64,000 nt of DNA, from NCBI GenBank assembly GCA_036023115.1, contig JAYKKT010000049.1:1488001-1552000 (forward strand), read 5' to 3'. Under the pieces are notes generated by a model. The model made no database searches. It worked only from the letters and a program-made list of their open reading frames with translations, and was not told the DNA's origin. Source of the stretch: Brasenia schreberi. Taxonomy: Eukaryota; Streptophyta; Magnoliopsida; Nymphaeales; Cabombaceae. Made by a program: the position numbers and the translations under genes. Below, one piece after another: positions 10,121 to 22,004 of the stretch (position 1 is the stretch's first letter; every line of letters begins with the position of its first letter).

Positions 10121-10762
10121 TGATATGAAACTTGAGTTGAGGAGATCATGCATGCTTACTGATTTCCTTACACACACACGGTCATCAACACAATGGATAT
10201 GACTTAATAAGGTGATCTGGCTCACTCACTACCGATTAAGCATAAGAGAGAGATTTAAAGTAATGCTGGAAAACAAAATAATGAGAATTCCTTAGGCCTA
10301 ATTCTATTTATATTCAAAACAACCCCCTGAGCTAGGTTCAAGACACATTAACTTTTTATAAAGACTGTCCTAGAAAATGAACAACCACCTTGTAAAATAT
10401 TTAGGCTCAACCATCTATGAACTTGCTATAAAGTCTTTCCTAGAAAATGAGCAATCACCTTGTAAAATATTGATGCAGGTTCAACCATCTATGACTCTTT
10501 AATTACTGTTTCAGTAATTGTTAAGATCACTAAATGTAATTAACTAAGAATATTAAATTTGAATTGTTTGTCTCCCAAATTAGCCAACTGCAGCTATTGA
10601 TTCTAAGACATGCTAAGAATCTCCTAGTTGGCTTAAATGTAGGATTCACTCTTGAGTGACCTCTTACTAGAGTAAACAAACAACTTTGAGTTTGCTGAAG
10701 TCATTAATGCTCCATTTACTCAATAATGATTTGGGTTCAAACAGGGTTGGGTTGTTTGGGCA
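10121..10762 (-). mobile_element. 5' LTR of gypsy copy I
   Basis: The segment matches in order and wording the LTRs at 28748-29325 and 32847-33313 (TGATATGAAACTTGAG, TTAGGCCTAATTCTATTTATA, two CTATAAAG..CCTAG blocks, TTGGGTTC near the end). Edges were chosen at TG and CA and are approximate. On the - strand the LTR is followed by TTTGGTACTTTTAT, the slot where sister copies have a TTTGGTGCTTTCATTG primer-binding-like site. It contains a tandem pair of CCTAGAAAATGA(A/G)CAA(T/C)CACC units. Confidence 0.75.
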
Positions 10763-12035
10763 TCCACTTGATTTGATTGTGAAAGAGGTGAACAATGTCA
10801 AAATAATAGGTACCAATCCAATGTGTATGTTACTATACATTGCGGCTTTTGCTTGGGTTGTTATTTGTTTACGAGATCAACTTTTGTTTTAAAAGTAGTG
10901 AGCTGAGACAACTATTAAAAATTGATCCATTTGAGAGAAAACTTCACAAAAAGGTGGAAAGGCCCATGCATCTAACTATGATGATAATAACATAAGAAAG
11001 GTAGCTAAAATGCATAAAGTTGTCTAACAATTATTTACTCATCCTAATTGAAAAAATAGAGCCATAATCAACTTGTTGCATGAGAATTAGTGCAGTGGTT
11101 GGGTGTGAAAGGTTAAGCTCAAACACAAACTAAAGATAAACCTTTGAAAGATCAGGTTGGATTGTGTGTTCAAAAGTCTTATTTACTATAAAATGCAATG
11201 ATGTAGGACATCAAAGAAAAGATTATCTATTTTGGTTTCTAAGTAGTGCAATGAATGATACATGACCAGCTCACTCTTTCAAGTATGGTGAGTTGGGATA
11301 TAATGCTTGTGGAATGTAGAGTGGTAACCATGTTCTACAGAGTTGAAGGTTAAATTAATGACTACTACTATTAACTTTTCTAGATGGTAATAAAAACCTT
11401 GCAGTATATCATGATGTTTCTTATAGGACTCTCAATAATGGTTGATTTAGCTAGGCAAGGTTATAGTTTTTGCATCAAGCCAAAAGAGAGAGAGAAGTTA
11501 ATTATAGGAATTGTGATTTTCATTTTGATTTTAAACTCAATGAGGTTGAAAGACTAACATTTGTGTCAAGCCGCCTTGAAGAAAGGAACAAGAGATTCAA
11601 GATTTAGACCCTCTTGACCTTGATCCAATTCAACTTCCCATGGACCCACTTGTCTCCTACGATCTTTTCCTGAATTGGGCTAATGGTGCCAACATAAATT
11701 AGTTGTTGATTTGGTTGCATCAGGCCAACTAAGGCCAATCAAACATGAACTCGAACTGGTGTATATGAATACAAGAGAAGTTCCCTATCCGAATGTTGCA
11801 TATTCAACTATTTTTCTTGCTGGCTTGAAGAATTCATCCAAAATGAACATGTGGAAGTTTTATCATTGTAATGGAGATTGAAGCTCCAAGAGCATCTCCA
11901 CCATTTTCTGTAGGGTAGAATATTTTAATTTTGAGTCATAGTTTCTTCTAGTTTAACCATAATAGGTATTGGCTTATGTTATTTCTTTTGGTAGTTAAGT
12001 GTACTAGGTCTTGAGGAAAAACTTCGCAATGAACA
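10763..12035. other. Gene-less degenerate DNA
   Basis: No recognisable protein domain or structural RNA on either strand. A stretch near 11600-11690 reads as LDPLDLDPIQLPMDP in one + frame but matches no family I know. Probably old retroelement debris. Confidence 0.5.
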
Positions 12036-12240
12036 GTGGTGAGAAATCTTTGCAAGCAACTAATGGGAGAGCACCTTGACATTGAAATTGAAGATCACCA
12101 ATTGCTAGATTTGAGGACAAATCCTTACCAACCCTGGGAGTATGACAGGAATCCAAGAGCATTTAGAGACAAGCTGGGCATTACTGAAAGACGTCGGGCT
12201 GAATGGGTTCACAGGCCGGGTTGAGGGCTCTCTTAGATGC
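12036..12240 (+). pseudogene. Tail fragment of a gypsy polyprotein
   Basis: The + frame reads EDHQLLDLRTNPYQPWEYD, which resembles the acidic polyprotein tail found in the other gypsy copies here (LRTNPHQP at 29.5 kb and 3.7 kb). No integrase precedes it, so it is an isolated piece. Confidence 0.45.
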
Positions 12241-12595
12241 ACACCAGCCAATATTGGGAATCGGGCCTTGATGAAAACAAACTAGAATTTGAGGATTTGG
12301 ACTCGTGGACCACCTAAAGTAAGGAATGTTGTATGATCAAGTCAAATTATGTGATACAAGAACTAGAATGGACCATGGCATGATTTCCTGAATCTTTGAA
12401 GTACTCACTCAAGCTGGGCGAAGCCAATCAGGATTTGCAATCAGTCCATAAGACATGGATCAATTGGTCACCAATTGGTCCAACTAAAGATTTTGGATAG
12501 ATCCATTTACTCCAACTCGAAACAATCTCATTAATGTGGATTATAAACAGCGAAGAATAGGATTCAAGTAGTGTAAACAAAATCTTTTGGTTTTA

Positions 12596-12760
12596 TGTAG
12601 ACTTAAATACTTTGCTTGCAAAAACGTGTGCAAGCATGCCAACAAGTTTACTCAAACTTGCAAAGAGATTTATCTAACTATTCTATAATTATGGGAAAAT
12701 AGGTTCTTGTTGACGTAGACCTTAAACCGGTGCTCAAGGGTCAACCTACATGCTTAGGAA
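12596..12760 (-). mobile_element. Diverged 3'-end fragment of the long LTR family (member E)
   Basis: Starts TGTAGAC and holds, in the same order as reversed member B, a GTTTACTCAAACTTGC segment, CCGGTGCTCAAGGGTCA and a following GATTTTAGAA stretch. This is the LTR 3' terminus reversed. The match fades after about 12760 and no matching LTR start was found up to 15 kb. Confidence 0.5.
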
Positions 12761-14150
12761 GAGTGATTTTAGAATCCAGAGTTTTCCCAAAATAATTTCG
12801 ATTCGAAAAACCTTTTCTAAAATGACATTAATTTCACTTGGTCAAACCGGGTTTAATTCTGCGAAAACAAAATTAGTTTTGTTTTACATCATAAAAATTT
12901 GTATTTTCTAGAGGCCCTTATTGGGGTACAAAATTAGAGGCCCTTATTAGGTATGAAGTTTTATTAAATTATTTATTTACATATTTAGGTCCTTAGATGA
13001 TCAAATAAAAATTTGAGAAAAGCTTCTAATCGAATGGTATTATGAAATTTGGACAATATTTATAACTACGATTGAGGGTTTCAGTAAAATAATTGTATCT
13101 CCAAATGTATGTTTTTTATTTCTATGAAACTTATCAATTTGAAATCTATCGATGTTGGATTTCAGATGACACCATTCATAAGGTATTTGGACACTTATAG
13201 ATTGAGTTATAATGGTTTTACTGACATCTGTCACGGGACTTTTGTCACAAAAAGGTTTGGTTTCGGGTTGTGTCTGATCTTTGATGATTTTTTTATCCAC
13301 ACATATCCAAAATTTTTGAGAATTTTACGGATATTGGCTGGTGTGTGTCACTCACAGACAAAATTTGGCAATATTTCACTTGGAAATGTTGACTGAAAAT
13401 TCGGAGATCACGCAAGGTCTATGCAATATGCTGAAATCTACAAAAATTTCCTTATGAAAAATAATGATGCATTCGATTAGAATATTAATGGTTTAGTGAT
13501 CATTTAAAGAATTTTGAAGACTTATGTTACTTCAAGGAGGAACTCATCTACATATAGATCCCTAGGGCCTCTCTTTAAGAGGATTGCTCACTTAAAAAAT
13601 ATGCAGTCATAGTACAATACCTTCTCATAACATAAATTTATGAGTGATTAATCTACCATAAGAGTGATTACATATTCATGTCTCCTCTTATAACTTCTTA
13701 AATTGAATTAGAGACAATCAATACACCGAAGAGAGAAGAGATCTTATAAGTATAGAAAAAATGATAACGTATAAGATATAAATATATTGGGTAGAAGAAA
13801 CAAAATCTTGCGGAGATAGTGGATTTTTTTACCTATAGCCCTCTCCTTCGCAATGATATTCCATGAAAATGATTGTTACTGTTGAAATTATAAGGGTTTG
13901 AGGTAAGAACTCCAACCTTACAACAAGAATGAAACAAGCAAAGGGTTAAAAAGAAGGTGACTTGAAGCCTTTTCTCTCTAGGTCTCTCCCTTTATCTCTC
14001 TCTCTCTCTTCCTTAAATTAACTCCTCCTTGGGCTGAGAATGAGCTCCCTCATGTCCTCCTTGGCAAGGCCTCTTACTCTTGGGTTGAAATCCACTTTCT
14101 TAGTTACCCCATCCTCCTTTTTAGTTATTTTCTTGAATTGGATCCTTCTA
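12761..14150. other. Gene-less stretch
   Basis: AT-rich, no recognisable gene. The open frame at 13109-13396 resembles nothing known. A CTCTCT tract lies at about 13996-14010. Part may be the inner portion of the reversed LTR fragment that starts at 12596. Confidence 0.5.
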
Positions 14151-15094
14151 TGTCACTAGACCCAATCCAAATCCAAATATGAGTCAAGGAGCATCCACAT
14201 GTGGGAAGAGCAGCTAAACACATGTGACATGTGGGAGAGATAGTTGGACACGTTGACACTGGGAGGCATGCATGTACGGGCGTGTGCGAGAGTGTGGGGC
14301 GCATGCATTGTCACAAGCCAGACCTTGAGGTTCACATACGGATGCAACGGCCAAGGCACCCTGGGATGCTCCTAGGAACTGCACGCAGCATGCCGCATGC
14401 CTCCCAGTCACTGTGCATAGTCCTTTCCCCTTAGTCTCTAGTCATTGGATGGTGCAACCCATGTTTGGACTTGGGACATTTGTACATCCTCACTTAATAA
14501 CCCTATCTAACTTTAACTAGGTTGACCTATCTAAGAGGGTTGGGTCTAAGCTAGAAGGGGTACTATGACTTGTAACCAACCAAAGGACTAGAAACATCTA
14601 GAGGCCAGCCTGTGCCTGCCAGCACCAGCTAGCACCAAGGATATTCCTTAAAATATCCTTGGTTGGTAACCAACCCTTGCCTATAAAAGAGGCAAAGAGG
14701 CATGCCTTGGGGTATTTCGAGATTGACCTACTTTGAGACAGAATCCCAGTCTAGAGAGAGTGGAGTGTTGTCCAATTGTAATGCCTAAGAGCGATTTCCT
14801 TTACTGGGTGTACGCCATGAGTTGAGCAATGATAATGGCGATCTTCTTCTCTTTACTTGCTGCCTAACTTAGTCGTGTCTTGTGTGCGTGATCAAGGCTA
14901 AGATGTGTGTAGGTAGAAGGCCGAAAGTTAAGGAAAAGTTTTCACATTGGCATTTGAATCCAACTAGAGCAGAAAGTCACATAAGCATTGTTTCCTTTAC
15001 AAAATGGAGTCGGCTAAAAGCAGAAAGGGATGTGCTTAACATCACGAGGTAAGTAACCTCACTTGAGCTGGAGTTAGACTTAATTTTGTGAAAA
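14150..15094 (+). mobile_element. Probable 5' LTR of gypsy copy VIII
   Basis: A TATAAAAG box at 14682-14689, about 400 bp of leader-like DNA and a primer-binding-like site immediately after (TGGTATTAGAGT, 15097-15108) make this the likely 5' LTR of the gag-bearing element at 16.1-17.5 kb. The left edge is a guess. No matching 3' LTR was located in the window. Confidence 0.45.
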
Positions 15095-15096
15095 TT

Positions 15097-15108
15097 TGGT
15101 ATTAGAGT
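15097..15108 (+). other. Primer-binding site, initiator tRNA-Met type
   Basis: TGGTATTAGAGT matches 10 of the 12 bases commonly complementary to the 3' end of plant initiator tRNA-Met, and sits between a TATA-bearing LTR-like segment and a gag gene. Confidence 0.6.
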
Positions 15109-16040
15109 ATCTTCGATGTTTGATCGACTCAAGAACAACATTTAACTGGTGGATGGAAAGTTTGAGACAACCCGAACATGCACAACAGGTCTACACGCTA
15201 TTCATTTGGAATTTCGGCCAAGACAAGTATTTTGGGACTCCCTCTCTATAAATCAAAGTTCCTTATTGAAGTATTATATTGATTCTATTGGGAATTAATC
15301 AGAATTAATGAGAATCCACTAGAATTAGGAGGGAAAATTCCAACAAAAGCACAAACACTGTTGAATAGAATTGAGATTAATTGACCAAAAAACATTGTTG
15401 AGTTTGTGCTAAAAAAACAAAATGATTGGCAGTAAAAGGCCACAATATGTAAATAGTGTAAATCTGCTACTATGTGTTAGAGTTCCAGGAAATAAAAAAT
15501 CACAGAAATTGGAGATCATAAGCTACCAAAAAACTTATCTGAACTGAAGTCCGACAGAACAATCGATGCCAGAAAGAGGTTTTGGTGCATAGTTACTTTT
15601 CCTAAGCAAACAATGAAAATTTTATGTGAAAAATACTAGACACACTATACTTACATATCAAATTGACACTTTGACTGGACGATTACCGAAAGTGAACAAA
15701 ATTTGTATTTTAAGTCTAAGCCATTTTCAGGGATAGTCGTTTGTAAATCATATTTGGGGAAAATTGTAAATTCGGGTCTGTTTGGGTTGCAAATTTGTAA
15801 TACAATCTGTAAAGAGTTCTCGTAAACCTTCAAAGATGGGGAAGAGCAAGAGAGAGATGGCAGAAGATTTGGGATCTTCAGACTGAGTGTCACTCGAGCA
15901 TGTCTTGCGTAGGTGATGCTGTGTCTAGACAGTCTTCAACAACAAGTTCTCTCAAGGTACAACAACAGTAACCCGAACCACTAGATCCGTTGGTACCGAC
16001 CCAGGGCCAAGCGAACTCACCCCAGTCTAACCCAAGCACT
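15109..16040. other. Leader and degenerate 5' gag region of gypsy copy VIII
   Basis: No open coding sequence. The expected retrotransposon leader occupies this position. The - strand frame at 15651-15893 matches nothing known. The stretch 15970-16040 is rich in CAAC and CCAG, as N-terminal gag regions can be. Confidence 0.4.
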
Positions 16041-16112
16041 GTCAAGCAACTTCAATAGTCTAATGGCCAATGTAACTCTTTATTCTCTATCTGAATTAAG
16101 ATACTTGAAACC

Positions 16113-17220
16113 ATGCACTACGATGGTACCCGAAACAAGAAGATTCTATATACATTTTTATGGGATATGGATTGGTATCTAGAAGTAGCAAAACCAAATA
16201 GGGTAATGGTGGTAACCCTTTACTTAAAAGATCATGCAGAACTGTGGTGGAGAACGAGACAAACCACCACAAGTGGCGGAGCTCCCCTACTTACATCTTG
16301 ATTGATTTCACACATGAGTTAGAAATGCAATTTACCCCTACGAATCATCTTAGGACTAGGGAGCAGCTTAAGCAACTAAAACAAGATGGGACTCTTCACG
16401 AATACTTGAAGAAATTCAACACCTTGATGCATGATATCCATAACATGAGTGAAGTGGATAAAATGTTTTATTTCGAGCAATGGCTTCAAACATGAGTTTA
16501 AATTGAACTACGAAGGGGAAGTCCAACTACGGTTGTTGAGGCAATGGCAACCATTGAATCTTTTATAGATTTTAGGGCTTCAAAATCTTTTTAAAAGGAC
16601 TCTTAGAAAAAGAAAGGAAATTAGAAAAAATCAAAGAAGAACAAGTCCAAGAAAGGGAAAAAAGGCAAACTGAGTAAGGAAGCCAAAGAAAAATCTTCAG
16701 GAGAAAATAAAAATCAAAATTCAAACAAGGAAAAGGGAAAAGGGTTGAGTACCTGCTTCATATATAAAGGACCACATCTCATGAGATTTTTCCCTAAAAA
16801 GGCACAACTAGCCCCCATTCTCGCCGAAGATAACGCAAAGGAATTGAGCACAAGTGACGCTCAAGCCTCAAGCTTCCTACTTCTAGGAGCTGCTAAGGTA
16901 AGTGAAGAACCAAAACATATTCTCATTTTCATGGAGACACACATCGGGAGCATGGTGGTGCGTGCTCTTGATGACATCGGGGGTTCACATTATATCATTT
17001 TCATAAAAATGGCCATGTCTATGGGCCTCAAACTATCACCCTTGGAACAAAAACTCAAGACAGTGAATGCACAAGCAAGCAAGGTGACGAGGGTTGCTAA
17101 AGCATACAACATCTGAGTGGGATGTTGGTTGGGTCAAATAGACTTCATTGTAAGTGACATTGATGATTTTGGGGTAGTGTTGGGGTGTGATTTCTTCCAG
17201 GAGGCCAAGATTATGGTCGC
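16113..17220 (+). pseudogene. Ty3/gypsy gag and protease (copy VIII)
   Basis: Two overlapping + frames (16113-16301, 16244-16495) form one retrotransposon gag domain: DWYLEVAKPN, LYLKDHAELWWRTR, FTHELEMQF, GTLHEYLKKFNTLM. The frameshift lies near 16280. After a lysine-rich stretch comes a zinc knuckle with lost ligands (CFIYKGPHLMRFFPKK, second Cys is Tyr) and a pepsin-like protease region in which the catalytic triplet normally D-T/S-G reads DIG (RALDDIGGSHYII), continuing past a stop to LGCDFFQEAKI. Both the knuckle and protease look inactivated. Confidence 0.8.
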
Positions 17221-17234
17221 ACCACAGTTAGAAG

Positions 17235-17545
17235 GATTAGTGTGCGTGTAAAACTAAAGGATGCAGAGACTCAGTATCTCACACATGAGCATGAACTACT
17301 GGAAATAGTGCATTTCCTATTGATCTAGAGAGTATACCTCTTAGGATCGTCATTCACAGTAGTAACTGACAACATGGCCAACACATTCTTCAAGACCCAA
17401 AAGAAACTAACACCTAGATAAGTTAGATGGCTTGAAACACTTCAAGAATATGACTTTGAATTGTTGTATCGTCCAGAACAAGACAACACAGTAGCTGATG
17501 CACTCAGTTGGAAGAGAACGGAGGAAGTTGTTGGGGGCATAGTCA
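17235..17545 (+). pseudogene. Ty3/gypsy RNase H and connection fragment (copy VIII)
   Basis: The + strand reads THEHELLEIVHFL, then TVVTDNMANTFFKTQKKL and WLETLQEYDFELLYRPEQ...VADALS, the usual gypsy RNase H to connection order, with stops at two positions. It follows the protease by only tens of bases, so the whole reverse transcriptase was deleted. A 29 bp-scale tandem repeat (GGGTGAGATGGCAAATAAGA, about 17545-17611) follows immediately. Confidence 0.75.
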
Positions 17546-17612
17546 AGATTAGGGGTGAGATGGCAAATAAGATAAGGGAACACGCCGGGGTGAGATGGCA
17601 AATAAGATAAGG
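17545..17612. repeat. Short tandem duplication
   Basis: GGGTGAGATGGCAAATAAGA plus flanking bases occurs twice, separated by AACACGCC. Confidence 0.8.
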
Positions 17613-17639
17613 GATAGAAATTGCAGAGAAGAAATAGCC

Positions 17640-17907
17640 ACAAAAACCTACTCTTTGTTCATTTCTCCTTGATATATATATAGGCTTAGAACAAGCGTGT
17701 AGGCTGGCGGAGCAATAATACTAATACTCACAGATTCTCAAAGCAAGATATTACCTATGAAATGCAGACTACATTAATGGAGCACCTTCTGGTAATAAGC
17801 ACCAGCTAACTCACACTTAACTCTACTATGATTTTGTAAGTCAAAGCAAATGATTACCTAGGAAATGCAGGCTACATTAAAAGAGCATCTCTTGGTGATA
17901 AGCTCCG
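17640..17907. repeat. Tandem repeat of about 100 bp, interrupted by LTR B
   Basis: A unit containing TTACCTATGAAATGCAGACT, GAGCACCTTCTGGTAATAAG and CTTAACTCTACTATGAT starts near 17750. A second copy starts near 17852 and is broken at 17907; its remainder resumes at 21043 after the solo LTR. The sequence before it carries TATATATATA and may be an LTR of the - strand gypsy copy II. Confidence 0.65.
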
Positions 17908-18387
17908 TGTAGACACGCGAAAATTTTCACTCTAGGTTCTTAGGCCTGAAGTGAACCTTTTTCATGTCTAAGTCGCTTTAAAAGGGCGTGCCAGCTAGCT
18001 TACTCAAACTAGCGAAGTATTTTTTGGAAATATCTGACTTATGGGGCGACTGTGGACAAGTGGGCTCTTTTCGTCGCAAACCTTCTTGAACCGATGCTCA
18101 AGGGTCAGTTTGTACGCTTTAGAAAATATCGATTTTGAACAAGCATGGACTTTTGAAAAGAGTATGAAAGTATTTGAGCAATTGGTATGCCTATTTGCAG
18201 ATTTTATTTACATGGGGTTTGCACGTATCTATGTCTTTGAGTTTTTATTTTCCTAGGCATGAGGTGTGTGTATCAAGTGCCTAAGTTTTGGCGGATATGC
18301 AATGCAACTCACACAACTGAACCTTAAAACCCGAAATTGAAAGACATAGCTGAAGGGAAATTGCGGAAGGGAGATATATCTATATCT

Positions 18388-19070
18388 TAAGAGCGGAAAG
18401 GCTCAATGTGTGCGTGTGTGTTGTGTCTATATTGAAAGACAACTCACGCAGCTGAACCTTAAAACGCAGCTGAAAGGGAGATATAGATATAAGAGCGGAA
18501 AGGCTCAATGTGTGCATGTGTGTTGTGTATATATTGAAAGACAACTCACGCAACTTGTTATGTAAAACCCCGCTCGACTTTAATGTAAATTGCGGGAGGG
18601 AAATACTTATATATATATGAGCCAAAAGGTCGTCAACGTGTGCGTGTGTGTTGTGTATAAATATAAAGACAACTCACACAATTGAAAATTAACAACCCAG
18701 AATTGAAAGACATACACAACTGAATCAAGAAAACTCACGCAGCTGAAAATATATAGATATGGCTATATCTTACTGGCTGCCGAGGCCAAAATGTGCATGA
18801 AGGTGCTTGAGCAAGAGCTCGGGTGTCTTTGGGTGCGAGTGTAGAATTTTAAATGACAACACACACGACTTAAAGTAACAACCCAGCTGAATGGAAATAC
18901 ATATATATGATAAGAGCGAAAGCTCAATGCATACGTGGGTGTAGTGTGTAAATTTAAAGACAACTCACGCAGCTCTTACTAGAGTCTTTGGAGTAAGAGC
19001 GAAGGCTCAATTGTGTATGTGGGTGCTTGGTGTATGAGATAAGAGCTAAAGCTCAAGTGCTCGTGTGTGT
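18388..19070 (-). repeat. Hairpin-word array of member B
   Basis: Copies of AAGAGCGGAAAGGCTCAATG-like and GAGCGAAAGCTCAA-like words (GAGC..GCTC on either strand) at about 18388, 18490, 18912, 18998 and 19045, within longer units of about 100 bp. Confidence 0.7.
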
Positions 19071-20183
19071 CTCGTGTATCAAGCATCAATATTACAACCC
19101 AGTGGGAGACAACGCTCCGTTAATACAACCCTATATCCGAATTGAATTGAATGTAAAGCAAGTTAGCGTAAGGGACCAAGTTTAGACACTTACAAATAGC
19201 TGGTCCGTCTTCACTTGCTTGTATTTGGGCTTGTGGTTCACTTCGGGCAACCAAGGACGTGCTCCCCTTGAAGCTTGAGGCGTGAAGTGGTTGGCCGAAG
19301 GTTGAGCTTGGTGGGGCTTTGGGCCTTGAGAGATAAGGCTCACGGGTGTGTAGGGTGCGGGTCTTAGTGGCTTTTATGGGATTATGGCAAAGGAGGTCAC
19401 AGGTGTGCTAGGTGGTATGTGGTAGGCTGGGATGAGTTGGGGCGCTAGGCAAGAGGTCACAACAGGGGTGTGATGTGGGGTATGGGAGTGTAAGGCGGTG
19501 GATGTGATGAAGGGAGTGGGGGTCGGTGCTAGGTCGGTGGGAGTGTAAGGCAAGGTGGTTGGGGTAGGCCAAGGAGGTGGTGTATGGCAGGTCGGTGGCG
19601 TGGTTGGGTGGCAGGGAGTTGGTGGTAGTGGTAGGGGCAGTAGGTCAGCCGGGTGGCAGGGTGTTGGTTGGAGTCAGGCGCTAGGCGCTAGAGACTCGAC
19701 CGGGGCGATAGGTGCGGGGCACGCAGGGCGTGCTGCAGTGCATCGGGTGGCAGTGGAGCGGGTGTGACGCGCGTGGGGCACGCAGGCAGCGCGGGTGGTG
19801 TAGGGGGGGTTCGGGTGGGATGACGAGATTGTAGGCCGGGGGTTAGGGTGTTCAGTCGGTGGGTTAAGGAGCTGGTGGAATGGTGAATTAGGGATTAGGT
19901 GGTGGCTGGGGGTTAATTAGCGTGGTTTAGAGGGGTTTGAGAGAGATGGGCTAGGTGAGTTTGTTAGGCTTACCTTAGGGCGCGGTCTTGGGGTGTGCTC
20001 AAGCTCCAAATCAGCCACTCCAAAGCATTTTTGTTCAAGCAAATCCAGCCCTTAATCAAGGTGGTGCAACCCACACTAGTCCCCCTTTAAGCCCACAATT
20101 AACCTACTAAACAAAATTAAGAAAGCACTAAGCACTCACCTTAATACCCTCTCTCTCCTCTAAGCTCCTCCCCAAGTGGATTT

Positions 20184-20220
20184 CACGTGAACTCTTGGGG
20201 ACCCCTCACTCCTATTTATA
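20184..20220 (-). promoter_or_regulatory. LTR promoter core of member B
   Basis: On the - strand TATAAATA (20220-20213) is followed about 31 bp later by TTCACGTGAA-like sequence with CACGTG at 20184-20189, the arrangement seen in A and C. Confidence 0.55.
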
Positions 20221-21042
20221 GGCAAATGAGGTGGGTGTTGGATATGGGTCTTGGGTTTGGATCGTGGAATCCATGTCCGATCCAAACACTATTTGGATCT
20301 GGATCTCGAATCTCGGATATTTTAAGATCCATATTCGATCCAAATCCAACATTTTTATGGATATGGATCTAGATATTTTGATCTAGATCTGATCCAATCC
20401 AAATCCAAACACTATTTAGATATGGATCTAGATATTTATGGTCTAGATCCAATCCAAATTTTCTCTGGTTGGTCCTTCTTGGCTTTTTGAGGTGGATGTT
20501 TTGTGCAGGAACTGGCTTGATCAGCGCTCCGTCTAGTGTTGGGCTTTCTCAAACTTTGTCGTCCGGACTCTATCTCGCCATTCTGGACTCCGTCTCTGCT
20601 TAATTTCGCCATTTCTGGCTCAGATTCATGCTGCTTGGGTGGATGTATTCGATTTGGCTTCTGGGTGTGCCGGGCTTGCATTCTGCATCGGGCCTGGGCC
20701 TTCCTTTCGCCTTTTGACCCTTGCCTTCATCAGGCCAGGGTGCTACTTTTGGGCTTCTGCCCCCGTTCTTGAGGATGCTTTGGATTTGGCCTTCGTGGGC
20801 TGGTTTCTGGGCTGCTTCTCGATCAAGTGTCGTCTTCCCTGCTTTACCTGTTCGTCTTTTGCTTTTTGAGAAAATGGGACTTAGCCCAAGTTTAAGGAAT
20901 CCATATTGGATACGGGGTTCTAAATAGTATTTACAAGCTTTTAGAAGCTCCTGGGTTTTTGAAAATGCAAAATGGCCTTTTGGGTTGATTTGCAAACTAG
21001 GGATTTGTTTTCTTAAAATCGTGGGATTTTGGGGTGTTTACA

Positions 21043-21420
21043 CTCTGACTAATTCACTCTTAACTCTACTATGATCTCCTAAGCAAAATACAATTCTACC
21101 AACCAACTGGTGGGGAGTTAATTCCAGCTAACCTCGTTTAACGCAAAATGGAGTTGGCTTGCTGGGGTTACTGCTAGGGTCGACAATCCAAACCTTCCTC
21201 CTGGATTGGGTGCATGATTCTTCATAACTTGGATCTAGTCATTGGACCTATCAAGTATTGGTCTGGCATCATTTCCTTGCATAGCTCACTATCAGGTGGC
21301 TCAACTTGGTGGCTGGCTCCTCTAAACTTTTCACTGAAATAGGCAATCGCTCGTTGGCAAGCTGTCGTTCACTGGAATGCTTGTTTTCGCTTGATACACT
21401 CAATTAAGGGGGCTACCATG
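21043..21420. other. Host tandem-repeat remainder and gypsy flank
   Basis: Starts with the second half of the roughly 100 bp unit interrupted by LTR B (CTTAACTCTACTATGATCTC). The rest (21200-21420) reads on the - strand as poorly preserved gypsy pol running into the RT fragment. Confidence 0.5.
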
Positions 21421-21714
21421 CTACTGAAATTCTTGACAAAATGGCGATAAAAGGAGGCCAAGCCGTGGAAGCTGCAAACATTTGATGCGCTGGTCAGAAC
21501 TGGCCATTCTTGGGTCAACATTAACTCCTTGCTCAGAGACAATGTAGGTAAGAAATTGAACTTGGGGCTGAGAAAAGTTATACTTCTTAAGGTTCTGATG
21601 CCGCAAGACTACCAATTCCCTTTTGAGGTGTAGAAAATGCTCATTTAGCTCCTTCCTATAAATGAGAATGTCATCAAAATACATGACAAACTGGCCAATA
21701 AAGTCACAACACAT
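21421..21714 (-). pseudogene. Ty3/gypsy reverse transcriptase fragment (copy II)
   Basis: A 97-codon - strand frame carries YFDDILIY (residues 12-19), HLKRELVVLRHQNL and KKYNFSQPQVQFLTYIVSEQGVNVDP, the segment after the active site in gypsy RT. Fingers and early palm are absent; the frame loses similarity after residue 70. The pre-RT linker (LLEEFSDFFPG) lies upstream at 22005-22232, so several hundred bases of RT are deleted or unrecognisable between them. Confidence 0.85.
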
Positions 21715-22004
21715 GATTCATGAGATGCATAAAGGTGCTAGGGGTGCATCCGTCTCCATCCTGATTTATCCCGCATATCATCTGGCCGTGTAATGGGATA
21801 ACGATATTGAACCATTATTATGTTGATGGCATGACTTTCAACACACATTCACATGGACCCATCCTTCTTTGGTACTAGTAGAGCAGGAACAACGCATGGG
21901 CTCATGGACTTGTGTACATAACACTTGCGAATTTGTTCATCTACTTGCCTTTGTAGCTCTTTGCCTTCGTTGGGGTGGCACTTGTAGGCACATCCAACGA
22001 GCTG

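Larger units (their letters stand above)
17908..21042 (-). mobile_element. Solo LTR of the long-LTR family (member B)
   Basis: Read on the - strand it starts TGTAAACACCCCAAAATCCC and ends GTGTCTACA. Flanking 5 bp are CTCCG (17903-17907) and CTCTG (21043-21047), four of five matching, so the insertion is old. The host sequence, a roughly 100 bp tandem unit, continues on both sides. Features in the same order as member A: GGATCT/TAGATC array (20265-20465), TATA box (20213-20220, - strand), CACGTG (20184-20189) and hairpin words GAGC..GCTC (18388-19070). The GC-rich middle (19.3-19.9 kb) gives spurious open frames such as 19555-19767. Length 3,135 bp; no coding capacity. Confidence 0.88.

Noticed and set aside
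19555..19767. Gly/Val-rich frame
   Set aside because: G-rich middle of the reversed LTR B; not conserved.
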